From Ogataea parapolymorpha DL-1 (taxonomy: Eukaryota > Ascomycota > Pichiomycetes > Pichiales > Pichiaceae): a DNA stretch of 64,000 bases. Shown in pieces: positions 19,552-28,354 of the stretch. The DNA is taken from contig NC_027860.1 of the NCBI RefSeq assembly GCF_000187245.1, positions 434,001 to 498,000 of the forward strand, read 5' to 3'. The notes beneath the pieces are model-generated. The model ran no database searches. It saw only the letters and a program-made list of their open reading frames with translations, and was not told the DNA's origin. Both the position numbers and the translations under genes were made by a program. Every line of letters begins with the position of its first letter. The first letter of the stretch is position 1.

Positions 19552-20208
19552 CTACAACACTCTTTCCATCTCCACCATCGTGAAGTCTTTTTTGGCCTTG
19601 ACGCCATCCTCCATCACAGACCCAATCACCAGGTTGGTCTGTTTGTCTATTTTGCACGGAATGCGGCGTATTTCTCTATATTGGTGTTTTTCGTAAAACT
19701 CCACCAGATTGTGCTCTGCAATCACGTCTGCGATAATTGTTTTTGAGCCGACATTTTTGCCAACCTGGTGGATGAAATCCATCATCTTACCCGACAATTG
19801 CGGGTAGAACGACGTGAAGGCGGTCAATTCGTGGCCCCTGTCTATTTTCTTAATCCCCACTGTTCCTAGTATGCGCGATTCGACGTTAGAGTAGTCGTCT
19901 AGCTGGCTGAGATGTGTTGAAAAACTCACTTCCGGAAACTTGCTGATGAACTTCCTGGTCGCCTCGGCTGCACTATCGTCTTTCTCTATCAATATGTCGC
20001 ATTCTGGAGCCAAAAACAGCGCAAGATACGACTGCTCTAGGTCCTTGATATTCAGATCCCTGAGCAGCGAGTGCTTGATCCGCGGTGTGTCAATCACGCC
20101 GTACTTGTATCGGGGCTTGTTGTAGCCCCTGTTGATGACATCTATCAGTGCCGACTCGAGAGAAGGACAGAGGTCTGAAAATCGAACTAGCAGTATTTCT
20201 CCATGCAT
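19552..20208 (-). CDS. Putative GNAT-fold acetyltransferase-like protein
   Basis: 218 residues; no named family recognised. The C-terminal part reads like the end of a GNAT domain: strand-helix SFYPQLSGKMMDFIHQVGKN, then IADVIAEHNLVEFYEKHQYRE, where LVEFYEKHQY resembles the FYEKxGF core of acetyltransferases. The acetyl-CoA loop (Q/RxxGxG/A) is not clear, so catalytic activity is uncertain. It starts at the first ATG (MHGEIL), lies 92 bp downstream of the sulfate permease stop and 67 bp upstream of GRS1, all on the same strand. Confidence 0.6.
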   Translation of the reverse strand: MHGEILLVRFSDLCPSLESALIDVINRGYNKPRYKYGVIDTPRIKHSLLRDLNIKDLEQSYLALFLAPECDILIEKDDSAAEATRKFISKFPEVSFSTHLSQLDDYSNVESRILGTVGIKKIDRGHELTAFTSFYPQLSGKMMDFIHQVGKNVGSKTIIADVIAEHNLVEFYEKHQYREIRRIPCKIDKQTNLVIGSVMEDGVKAKKDFTMVEMERVL

Positions 20209-20300
20209 TGATGCATAATTAAAAAAACAATTAATTTAAATATTAATCTTTCTATCGCATCATTAATCTCATTCGCAATAAATACAACTCTAAACAAGCG

Positions 20301-22649
20301 TCACTCGTCCAAATACGTGTACGATGGAACATCGAAGTGGAAATATGGGTAGTTTGTTCCCGAAAGCGCATATAGGTGAGATGAGTCTTCGCCAAGACCG
20401 GCATCCAAAGTATGTCTCTCGAGGTCGCGGTACTTTGGCTTGTCCTCTTCCAATTCTTCCACCGAAGAATCTGCGTTCTTGAGCTCCTGGTCGGACTCAT
20501 CGTGCACGCTGCGGCCGAATCCACCGCCAATGAGAGCCCGTCTGATCCACGGACTGATAATTCCTGAGAAGTGAATTTCGTATTCGTGGCCCGCATGGAG
20601 GTCCAAACTCTTTTTCAGATCGATCAACGACTGCACTGCAGTCGCATCCACAAACGTCACCTGGCTGAAATCGAAGTGGACGACCTTCAGGAGCGGTCTA
20701 TTGTCTTCCTCGGGCTCTTGGTAGCGCGTGATCTTGTGCAACCACTTCACGTTCAATTGTCCTGGATTGTTGAACGTCTTCTCAACTTTGGCATGTTTTG
20801 GACGCGTGACTCTCTTCACCTCGTCCAGAACGGCGTCTATTTGTCTGGAACAGTTCGAGTACATGAACGCCTCGCTTGGACGGAACACAATTACTCCTGG
20901 AGGTGGAGGAGACACGGCAACTCTGTCATTAACGTAGACACAGTGCACAGGCGTGGCGCTGTTAGGACTGGATTTGAGCGGCACCCATCTGTAGTGCGTC
21001 CTGTACACAGGTCTGCTCTCGACGTTGGCATCGCCCTTCTTGTTGCTATTGTTTTCGAGCTGGGTGTCAGCACTGGCCACAATTGGGTCGACAACCTCCA
21101 GAACACGCACTCTTCCGAGGAAAGTGCCGTTTGGCTTGCACAATCTCCATAGAACTGCAGCCACGGAGGCACAAACAACGAAATAGATTCCTTCTTCAAT
21201 GGTAGCAAACACAGTGATGATCACACCGATGAGGAAAATGGCAAAGTCCAATGGCTGGATTTTCCACAGGTTCCAGGTGATCTTGTACGAGGCGAGAAGA
21301 TCGCCCACGGCGTGGATAATGATGGCCGACAGAGAAGCCTTTGGAATGTAGTAGAAAGCGTCCGTAAAACAGTAGATGGAGAGCAACACACAAGCTCCAG
21401 TGAAAATTCCTGCAAACGGAGTCTTGACTCCACACTTGGCCTTCAGGGCGGTTCTGCTGAAAGATCCAGTGGCAGGATAAGCGTTAAAGAATGTACCGAT
21501 CAGGTTGGTCACCCCGATGGCAATCAACTCCTGGTTAGGGTTGATCTTGTAGTCGTTAATTCTTCCGAACGATTTAGAGATGGAGATATGTTCAAGAACC
21601 AAAATGATGGTAGCAGCCGGAAGCTCCGAGGCAATGTGGCCCACGAGTCCCGGAGGCGTCTGCATGACTCCCACGTGTTTCAGTCCAGAAGGAACGTTTC
21701 CGTTCACACTGAAACTGTGCTTAGTCTTGTGGTGTCTAATAATCAGGTAGCTGATGAGGGTGCTGAAAATAATCACAATTGCGCTTCTCAACTGCTGCAA
21801 ATAGAAGTAGACTTTCTGTTTTGGGTAGCGCTTGTAGAGATACGACGTGGTGTACTTCCAAGCGTAGAGAACAAACAGCGACACAAAGCCAAATGCAGCA
21901 TCCACTTTGGTACGGTGCAAATTTTTCAACGTGTTGATGACGACTTTGTAGGTTGCTGTTTTGGAGTTGACGTGGCTACCGAAACCCATGAGACCGGGCA
22001 CTTGGCCGACGATGATGTTGAATGCCGAGCCGGTCATGAAGGCGAGAACGGCCGGCAGCGAGATGAGCTCCACGATAAAGCCGAGTCTCAGAAGACCCAA
22101 ACCAAGAGCAATCGAGCCGCACAATAGTGCCACCATCGTGGCAATGACCGGAGCTTCGTAGGCGTTGTTTGTCTTCTCTTGCACACGCGCAATTAATCTA
22201 CCAACTTCCAAACTCATCACGGCAACGGGACCGATGGAAACGTCCTTGGATGTGGCGAAAAAGGCGTAAATAAGCACACCAACGAACGACGAATAGAGAC
22301 CGTACTCGGAGGACAAGCCGGCGAGCTGGGCGTACGACATGGACTGAGGAACAAGCACAATAGCAACCGTGACACCAGCCACAAAATCACTGTAGATCCA
22401 GGATGGAGTGAATGGGTAGTGGCCAATCCACCCGAGAATAGGGAACAGGGACTTCACGTAGGTGGCGACCTTGGAGCCGGGACTTTCCACAATCTCTTTA
22501 ACGTAGTCAAAGGCAGGAACTGGCTCCTCGTTGTATTCCTCAATGACAACATTCGCCACGGACTCTCGGGACGACGCCACACTTGCAGTCTGGTATTCGA
22601 TCTCGGGACGATCGTTTTCAACTGGACTTTCTAAGTTGGATTGGAACAT
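20301..22649 (-). CDS. Sulfate permease (SLC26/SulP)
   Basis: 782 residues from the first ATG (MFQSNLESPVEN). The signature VPQSMSYAQLAGLSSEYGLYSSF lies in the first core helices, followed by SKDVSIGPVAVMSLEVG. About 10-12 membrane segments follow, then a C-terminal STAS domain (from about residue 500) with VHFDFSQVTFVDATAVQSL. It resembles Sul1/Sul2, high-affinity sulfate importers of the plasma membrane; only one copy is seen here, so SUL1 and SUL2 cannot be distinguished. The promoter carries TCACGTG, the core site of Cbf1/Met4 sulfur control. Confidence 0.88.
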   Translation of the reverse strand: MFQSNLESPVENDRPEIEYQTASVASSRESVANVVIEEYNEEPVPAFDYVKEIVESPGSKVATYVKSLFPILGWIGHYPFTPSWIYSDFVAGVTVAIVLVPQSMSYAQLAGLSSEYGLYSSFVGVLIYAFFATSKDVSIGPVAVMSLEVGRLIARVQEKTNNAYEAPVIATMVALLCGSIALGLGLLRLGFIVELISLPAVLAFMTGSAFNIIVGQVPGLMGFGSHVNSKTATYKVVINTLKNLHRTKVDAAFGFVSLFVLYAWKYTTSYLYKRYPKQKVYFYLQQLRSAIVIIFSTLISYLIIRHHKTKHSFSVNGNVPSGLKHVGVMQTPPGLVGHIASELPAATIILVLEHISISKSFGRINDYKINPNQELIAIGVTNLIGTFFNAYPATGSFSRTALKAKCGVKTPFAGIFTGACVLLSIYCFTDAFYYIPKASLSAIIIHAVGDLLASYKITWNLWKIQPLDFAIFLIGVIITVFATIEEGIYFVVCASVAAVLWRLCKPNGTFLGRVRVLEVVDPIVASADTQLENNSNKKGDANVESRPVYRTHYRWVPLKSSPNSATPVHCVYVNDRVAVSPPPPGVIVFRPSEAFMYSNCSRQIDAVLDEVKRVTRPKHAKVEKTFNNPGQLNVKWLHKITRYQEPEEDNRPLLKVVHFDFSQVTFVDATAVQSLIDLKKSLDLHAGHEYEIHFSGIISPWIRRALIGGGFGRSVHDESDQELKNADSSVEELEEDKPKYRDLERHTLDAGLGEDSSHLYALSGTNYPYFHFDVPSYTYLDE

Positions 22650-22787
22650 CGAGATCTGCAATAGCGAAAAATTTCCTGTCAAATGTCCGGAGTTTTATAC
22701 GCAGAGAAGTTTGACAAGGATGCCTCCAAAAATGCCCTACGCCAAGCACATACGTTAGCTCTCCAATTTTTTCACGATTAGATCTAG

Positions 22788-22794
22788 TCACGTG
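22788..22794 (-). promoter_or_regulatory. Cbf1/Met4-type E-box upstream of sulfate permease
   Basis: TCACGTG lies about 140 bp before the permease ATG. This is the preferred Cbf1 site in yeast sulfur-assimilation promoters. GCCACCG sequences close by are imperfect Met31/32-like sites. The gap (22650-22897) also carries the 3' end of BNA5. Confidence 0.5.
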
Positions 22795-22897
22795 CAGTTA
22801 AAAATGTGCCACCGTTTTACAATAGCCGTTGAGCCGCAATCTATTGTTTACTAAGGGCGCACAATCGAGCCACCGTAGATGCCACCACCACAGTTAT

Positions 22898-24229
22898 CTA
22901 AGTGACCTGAAAACTTTTGTTCAGCAGGGTAACGCACCTGACGCAATCGGCAAACGTGTTGTACGAAGGTGCGGGAGCCAATCTGATGACGTTGGGCCGC
23001 CTTTCGTCGCAGATAACGCCGTGTGAGTTCATGTACATGAAAACTTTTTCCATTGCATCTTCAGGCTTGAACAGTAGCGACAGCTGCGCTCCTCTCTGAT
23101 TCGGGTCAGTTGGAGTCAGTATGATAAAATGCGGATCGGTGGTGCTGCTCGACTCGCTGATGTCACGGTAGTATGGCGACGCGTGCAGCAATCTCTCTAG
23201 AAAGTTTGTCAACTGTATGCTTTTTGCTCGTAATTTTTCGATACCACCACATTTATGCATAGTTTCTAAAGATGCCTTCAACGAGACAACGTCCAGTACA
23301 CTCGGGTTGGACTGTCTAAAGCCGAGCGCGCTATCGATTGGTCTAAATTGCTCAAGCATCTTGAAACGCTCGCCTGCATCATTTCCCCACCAGCCGGCCA
23401 ACCGCGGCACGTCCGGCCTGCAATGCTTCTCATGAACAAAGATGCCACCAATTGCACCGGGCCCCGAATTGAGGTACTTGTACGAACACCAGGCAGCAAA
23501 ATCCACGTCCCAGTCGTGCAATTTTAGGTCCACATTGCCAACCGCGTGCGCAAGATCCCAGCCAACCACACAATCTTTTGCGTGAGCAAAGGCTGTAATC
23601 TTTTCGATCTCGAAATACTGTCCGGTGTAATACTGGATTCCCGGCAAGCAAACGAGCGCAATGCTGTCGCTTTGGTCTTCAATCGTCTTGAGGATGTCTT
23701 CTGTCCGCAGAGTGAACTCATTAGGTCTCGGTTCGAGCTGGATCAAGGCGGAGTCCGTGAAGCCATGTAATTTGACCATGTTGAGAAAAGCATAGTAATC
23801 AGATGGAAACGCGCCTTTCTCAAACACAATTTTGTACTTTAGTTTGGTGGGCCTATAAAAAGCACACAAGAGTGAGTTTAGATTCATCGTCAGCGTTCCC
23901 ATACACGCCACCTCGCTTGGTTTCGCACCAACCACTGGTGCCAGCAGAGGAACCACGGGCAGATCGATATCCATCCACGGAACTCCCCCGGTACTTTCGT
24001 GCGGGTGTCTGAAATGCGACTCCACAGCACGGGCAGCCCACGCGTCCAGCTCAGCATTGACCGCCTGTGGGAGGTTTTTGGGCATAAGTCCGAGCGAGTT
24101 CCCGCAGAGATATGTCACTTTCTGGTCGGCCGGGCCATCCAATCCCATTGACTGGAAAGTTGGAAAGGTAAACTCGTCAGCATGGCACTCGTATTTCGCG
24201 TCCAGGGCGGCAGCTTCGTCAGAGACCAT
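22898..24229 (-). CDS. BNA5: Kynureninase
   Basis: 443 residues (S. cerevisiae 453). A PLP-dependent hydrolase that cleaves kynurenine and 3-hydroxykynurenine to (3-hydroxy)anthranilate and alanine in de novo NAD synthesis. Visible: the substrate loop FRHPHESTGGVPW, the PLP-site region VVGWDLAHAVGNVDL, and the Schiff-base lysine in CSYKYLNSGPGAIGG. Start is ATG 24229 (MVSDEAAALDAKYE). It is divergent from HOG1. Confidence 0.95.
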   Translation of the reverse strand: MVSDEAAALDAKYECHADEFTFPTFQSMGLDGPADQKVTYLCGNSLGLMPKNLPQAVNAELDAWAARAVESHFRHPHESTGGVPWMDIDLPVVPLLAPVVGAKPSEVACMGTLTMNLNSLLCAFYRPTKLKYKIVFEKGAFPSDYYAFLNMVKLHGFTDSALIQLEPRPNEFTLRTEDILKTIEDQSDSIALVCLPGIQYYTGQYFEIEKITAFAHAKDCVVGWDLAHAVGNVDLKLHDWDVDFAAWCSYKYLNSGPGAIGGIFVHEKHCRPDVPRLAGWWGNDAGERFKMLEQFRPIDSALGFRQSNPSVLDVVSLKASLETMHKCGGIEKLRAKSIQLTNFLERLLHASPYYRDISESSSTTDPHFIILTPTDPNQRGAQLSLLFKPEDAMEKVFMYMNSHGVICDERRPNVIRLAPAPSYNTFADCVRCVTLLNKSFQVT

Positions 24230-24532
24230 CACTTCAACTCGTTCAGAACAAGAAAAATTTAAGATTTGATAACTAAACTTTTATGGTGCAAGGGTGTTAC
24301 AACAGATAGCGACAGCAAACCAGAGCCAGCACGGGGCTGTGCAGGTACTATCCGGGAACTCGCATGTGCACAGGTGTCCTATCTGCTGAGCGCTAGGCCC
24401 ATTGACCAGGGGCGCTGGAACGGTGTCAGGAGTTGCACTTGTATGTATCCACCGTATTTATGGAGTATTCTCTATAAGAACAGTGCAGAGATGTCTCCGA
24501 CAAAAAAACATTAATAATTATTGTATGTTCCC
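24230..24532. promoter_or_regulatory. Divergent promoter BNA5 / HOG1
   Basis: About 300 bp. A moderately GC-rich centre is flanked by AT-rich ends. A TATAAG sequence lies near 24473, about 60 bp before the HOG1 ATG. No other motif or gene is seen. Confidence 0.35.
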
Positions 24533-25678
24533 ATGACACAAGAGTTTACGAGAACACAGATTTTCGGAACGGTATTCGAAACAACGTCCAGATACACGGA
24601 CCTGAACCCTGTGGGGATGGGTGCGTTTGGTCTGGTGTGCTCTGCGAAGGATAAGTTGACGCAACAGAACGTTGCCATCAAGAAGGTTATGAAGCCGTTC
24701 TCCACAGCTGTGTTGGCAAAGAGAACGTATCGCGAGCTCAAACTGCTCAACCATCTCAGACACGAGAATCTGATTTCGCTTGACGATATTTTCCTGTCGC
24801 CACTGGAAGACATTTATTTTGTCACCGAGCTTCAGGGAACGGATTTACACAGATTGCTGACGTCAAGGCCTTTGGAGAAACAGTTCATCCAGTACTTTTT
24901 ATACCAAATCCTACGTGGACTCAAGTACGTGCACTCTGCGGGGGTTATCCACAGAGACTTGAAACCAAGCAACATCCTAATTAATGAAAACTGCGATTTG
25001 AAAATATGCGACTTTGGCCTCGCCAGGATCCAAGACCCGCAGATGACAGGTTACGTTTCCACTCGGTACTACCGTGCACCGGAAATCATGCTCACGTGGC
25101 AAAAGTACGACACAGAGGTGGACATCTGGTCTGCAGGGTGTATTTTTGCAGAGATGATTGAAGGCAAGCCACTGTTCCCTGGCAAAGACCACGTTCACCA
25201 GTTCTCGATCATCACCGAGCTTTTGGGATCCCCGCCTGCAGACGTTATTGACACCATTTGCTCAGAAAACACGCTCAGATTCGTCCAGTCGCTTCCTCAC
25301 AAAGAGCCAGTCCCATTGTCTGAACGATTTAAGGGTGTCGAGCCTGAGGCCGTCGACTTGCTTTCCAAGATGCTTGTTTTCGATCCTCGCAAGCGGGTCA
25401 CTGCCGAACAGGCACTCGAACACCCGTACTTGAGCCCGTACCACGACCCTTCGGACGAGCCGACCGCTGAGGAGAAGTTTGACTGGAGTTTCAACGACGC
25501 AGACCTGCCACTTGATACTTGGAGAATAATGATGTACAGCGAGATTCTGGACTTCCATGAGATCGAGAGCTCGGAGGCTTTGAATGGCAGCAACGTCCAG
25601 CAGGAGCAGTATGAAGCAGAAATGATACAGCAGCAACATCAGCAGAGTGCTGGACAACCTGTCAGAGACATGAACTAG
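24533..25678 (+). CDS. HOG1: Stress-activated MAP kinase Hog1
   Basis: 381 residues, nearly collinear with S. cerevisiae Hog1 (435) up to the common docking region, but lacking most of its long Gln/Ala-rich tail. Start [16 protein letters not shown]. Glycine loop [24 protein letters not shown], and the p38-type activation loop [14 protein letters not shown] with T172 and Y174 as the Pbs2 phosphorylation sites. The CD motif is in HDPSDEP. It controls osmotic stress responses. The short tail ends in a Gln-rich stretch. Confidence 0.97.
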   Translation: MTQEFTRTQIFGTVFETTSRYTDLNPVGMGAFGLVCSAKDKLTQQNVAIKKVMKPFSTAVLAKRTYRELKLLNHLRHENLISLDDIFLSPLEDIYFVTELQGTDLHRLLTSRPLEKQFIQYFLYQILRGLKYVHSAGVIHRDLKPSNILINENCDLKICDFGLARIQDPQMTGYVSTRYYRAPEIMLTWQKYDTEVDIWSAGCIFAEMIEGKPLFPGKDHVHQFSIITELLGSPPADVIDTICSENTLRFVQSLPHKEPVPLSERFKGVEPEAVDLLSKMLVFDPRKRVTAEQALEHPYLSPYHDPSDEPTAEEKFDWSFNDADLPLDTWRIMMYSEILDFHEIESSEALNGSNVQQEQYEAEMIQQQHQQSAGQPVRDMN

Positions 25679-25728
25679 GTTGCGGGCTCTGCTCCAAATA
25701 GAGGCTTCTAATTAGGTTATGATCTATT

Positions 25729-26961
25729 TCATCTCATTCTGCGTAGAAAGAAGTCGTCCATAGCTTGTCCCGGCTTGAGTCCGTTGGAGTTATAAATTAA
25801 TTTCTCTTCCATAAATTTGGTCTTGAACGCGTCAAATATTTCCTTTGACTTGGTGAATTGGTAGCCGTACTGCTGGAAAAATCGCTCCGAGTAGACGAAA
25901 ATGAACTTCTCCATGTCGGAGATATCCACCGTGATATCCTGCTCCGGTTCTGGTCTTTGCTGTCTTGGAGTCATTGTAGGAAACCTGTGATCCACGGGAA
26001 GATATCCTTGCACCTGAGCCTGGAACTGTGCCACGGGCGAGTTGACTGAGCCGTTTTGTGGGGTCGATGAGTGCGAGAGCTGGTGTTTTTGCGCGCCCGG
26101 AGTGCTCTGCGGCGGAGCAAGCGACCTCGAGGGGGTGCCAGACCCGGGATTATTTAGCAGGTGGCTGACGTCGTACTGGTGGTACCTCTCGCTCTGGACG
26201 TTATGTGGCGCAGTATGCTGCTGTGCGCTGTTCGAGTCCATCATGAGGTACTCCTGGTTGTCTGTCTGGCTCTGGCGATTCTGCTGCTGCTGCTGCTGCC
26301 TCGTGTTGCTGAACGTCGGCTGTGGCTGAGCAAGCTGGTGATCGTAGCTCTGTGGCGGTGCACTCGAATACGAGTATTCTGGCGCAGGCATCACGTTCGA
26401 CAGCTCCGACTCAGAGGCCGTGCTGGCCGGCCCAACGCCCGACGACGTCGCCGTCTGGTCGGCAGCCGACGAGCCGTTCTGTCGTCTCCCGTCACGGCTC
26501 ATCATATTGTTCAGACCGTGCCGTTTCTTAAATGTGGACAGCCAGCCGTGGCTGAACGACTGCAGCCGTTTCGGATCGGTGACACCATACTGCTTGGCAA
26601 ATTTGACCCAGTACTCGCGTAAGATCGGCTCAGAAATGGGCAGATTCTGGGCCAGCCGCTCTTCAACCACTTTGTACATGGCCTTGTTGATGGGCTCGTA
26701 TTTGAACGATAGTTTGCGCTTGGACGTGCGCAAGGACTTGGACGTGGCGCTGTCAACCTGCTGCGTCTCGCGGTAGCGCTGGCGCAGGTCGTCCTCGTTC
26801 TTCAGCCACTCCGAAAGACTGGATGTGGAGATCGCAAATTGGTTGCGGTAATAGCTAACAATCTCGCTCTGCGGACGCTTGGAGTCGTGGAACTGATCCA
26901 GAATCATGATCTTCTGCTCCAGGTTCGCTCTGGGCAGCTTGCGGTTGACGGCTGGGGACAT
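25729..26961 (-). CDS. CENP-B/pogo-type HTH DNA-binding protein
   Basis: 410 residues. Residues about 8-60 (ANLEQKIMILDQFHDSKRPQ...SSLSEWLKNEDDL) form a CENP-B N-terminal/Psq-type HTH, and about 70-145 form the second Tc5-type HTH (EPILREYWVKFAKQYG...SHGWLSTFKKRHGL). A Gln/Ser-rich low-complexity middle includes a run of six CTG repeats on the plus strand (Gln in the protein). The C-terminal 70 residues are ordered, with MEKFIFVYSERFFQQYGYQF. No DDE transposase domain follows, so this is a domesticated pogo-derived DNA-binding protein. S. cerevisiae Pdc2 has the same HTH pair but is much longer; orthology is unproven. Confidence 0.8.
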   Translation of the reverse strand: MSPAVNRKLPRANLEQKIMILDQFHDSKRPQSEIVSYYRNQFAISTSSLSEWLKNEDDLRQRYRETQQVDSATSKSLRTSKRKLSFKYEPINKAMYKVVEERLAQNLPISEPILREYWVKFAKQYGVTDPKRLQSFSHGWLSTFKKRHGLNNMMSRDGRRQNGSSAADQTATSSGVGPASTASESELSNVMPAPEYSYSSAPPQSYDHQLAQPQPTFSNTRQQQQQQNRQSQTDNQEYLMMDSNSAQQHTAPHNVQSERYHQYDVSHLLNNPGSGTPSRSLAPPQSTPGAQKHQLSHSSTPQNGSVNSPVAQFQAQVQGYLPVDHRFPTMTPRQQRPEPEQDITVDISDMEKFIFVYSERFFQQYGYQFTKSKEIFDAFKTKFMEEKLIYNSNGLKPGQAMDDFFLRRMR

Positions 26962-27127
26962 GCTGGGCTGGAAGGCCTTGTTATCTGGACCCTAAATTTA
27001 CAACCCTCAAAATTCCAGTCCCGAAATTACAGGCCTCAGGAATGGCTGTACGCCAAAAATAAAATCGAGACGGCCGGGTAACACGGATAACAGAGGGGGG
27101 CACTTAACTATACACCAGCTATGGACA

Positions 27128-27657
27128 CTAATGGAGACCAGTGGTTCTGCTGATCTTCTCCAGGACACTCTCGTATGCGACCTCGCTGAAGTCGGTGCCC
27201 TGGATTTCGGTTCCAATACCGTTCAGGGCTCTTCTCAGGGCGTCCTTGGAAGATGCGTACACCATCTTGGCTCTGACACTGGCGGTGTCTGGAGACCATT
27301 GGTAGAAAACGATCTTGTTTCTCTTGCCGTCGCCCTGGCCGACCTCGTACTCGAAGTCGTAGACGGCGTATCTACAGTCGTTTTCAGGCAGGTCCTCGAC
27401 GAAAGCGTCGTAGGCGTCCTCTGTGGACGTGGAGTCGACGACGATCTCGGTTTTGGCGTCATTGAGCTTGTAGATGATCGACTTGAACTTCTTGCCGAGT
27501 TTCAGGTCGTTGAAAGCCTTCAAGGCCTCGTCGGAAACAGCAACACTAAGGTTAGAGGCGACTCCAAATGGACACAATTCTTGCTAACTTACCCAGATCT
27601 TGACTAGAAAGGTTAGAACACTTGCACATGCTGCCTCTGGCATTGGCAACTTACCAT
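27128..27657 (-). CDS. COF1: Cofilin (two introns, micro-exon)
   Basis: Spliced product of 143 residues, the same length as S. cerevisiae cofilin, starting [18 protein letters not shown]. Exons on the minus strand: 27655-27657 (ATG only), 27593-27603 (11 nt) and 27128-27545. Introns are 51 nt (27604-27654) and 47 nt (27546-27592); both have GTAAGT donors and CTAAC branch sites 5-8 nt before AG. Exon 3 alone has no suitable start. It severs and depolymerises actin filaments; the actin-binding segment [22 protein letters not shown] is intact. The splice pattern is inferred from sequence and the perfect length match. Confidence 0.93.
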
Positions 27658-27778
27658 TTTATCTAACTTGACTTGTCTATTTGTTTTGTAGTACGTAGCT
27701 TTTGGGATGGCGACAGAAAAAAACCAAGCTCGTGATGGCTGTGCTTATGTCAGCGTTTTATTCTGCTTCAGTTTCCTA

Positions 27779-28345
27779 ATGAGTATTCGGCAGCTGCTGG
27801 ACACCATCGAGGCCCGCATATTGGTGCTGGAGACGCTCTACGAGGGCAGCTCTAACGTTTACGGGCAGCTGCAGCGCGTTTTGAAGCAGTTTCAGGGTCT
27901 TCTGGCCGAGCACGCAGACCTGATGCGCGTGCTGGAACAGGCACAGACACAGGGGCTGCTGGCTATTCCTCAGGTCTCAAAGGACGATACAATGTCTGTG
28001 GAGGAAAAATACCGGCTTGTTGTTGCGTCTCTGCATGAGATGGAGCACCAGGTGAACAAGCTGGACGAGTTGCAGCTGCGTCTCCAGCAATGGGACGATT
28101 TGATGAGCGACGCCAAGACGCGGACGGCTGCTGCGAAATTGATGGGGTTCGATCAGAGGAACGTGGCCGAGGTGATGGACGCGCTTGTGGCGCTGAAAGA
28201 ACGGTTCTACGCTGCTGTTCTACGCTCCAACCGTCTTATGCGCACGTACATGGTCGATACGTTTGAGCAGGCGACTTTCTATCTGGAGGTGGAGACAAAG
28301 CTTCGTCGGTACACCGAGCTGGTGGAGCAGAAACAGGGTAAATAG
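27779..28345 (+). CDS. Coiled-coil protein, possible dynactin p24 (Ldb18-like)
   Basis: 188 residues from MSIRQLLDTIEARILVLE; an in-frame ATG at 27707 would add 24 unconserved residues. All-helical with heptads. The layout (N-terminal IEARxxxLExxxYG segment, a central helix pair, and a C-terminal ALKERFYAAVLRSNRLMRTYM) resembles dynactin p24/DCTN3 proteins such as yeast Ldb18 (about 178 residues), which help dynein activation. Similarity is by pattern only; a kinetochore coiled-coil protein is an alternative. Converges on SLM3 with 9 bp between stops. Confidence 0.55.
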   Translation: MSIRQLLDTIEARILVLETLYEGSSNVYGQLQRVLKQFQGLLAEHADLMRVLEQAQTQGLLAIPQVSKDDTMSVEEKYRLVVASLHEMEHQVNKLDELQLRLQQWDDLMSDAKTRTAAAKLMGFDQRNVAEVMDALVALKERFYAAVLRSNRLMRTYMVDTFEQATFYLEVETKLRRYTELVEQKQGK

Positions 28346-28354
28346 ATATGTACA

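Noticed and set aside
24521..24532. Upstream extension of HOG1 by four codons
   Set aside because: The extension would begin with TTG; ATG 24533 gives the conserved [16 protein letters not shown] start.
27707..27778. 24-residue N-terminal extension of the p24-like protein
   Set aside because: It contains a hydrophobic stretch unlike the rest, and the internal MSIRQLLDTIEAR start fits a coiled-coil protein better; not excluded.
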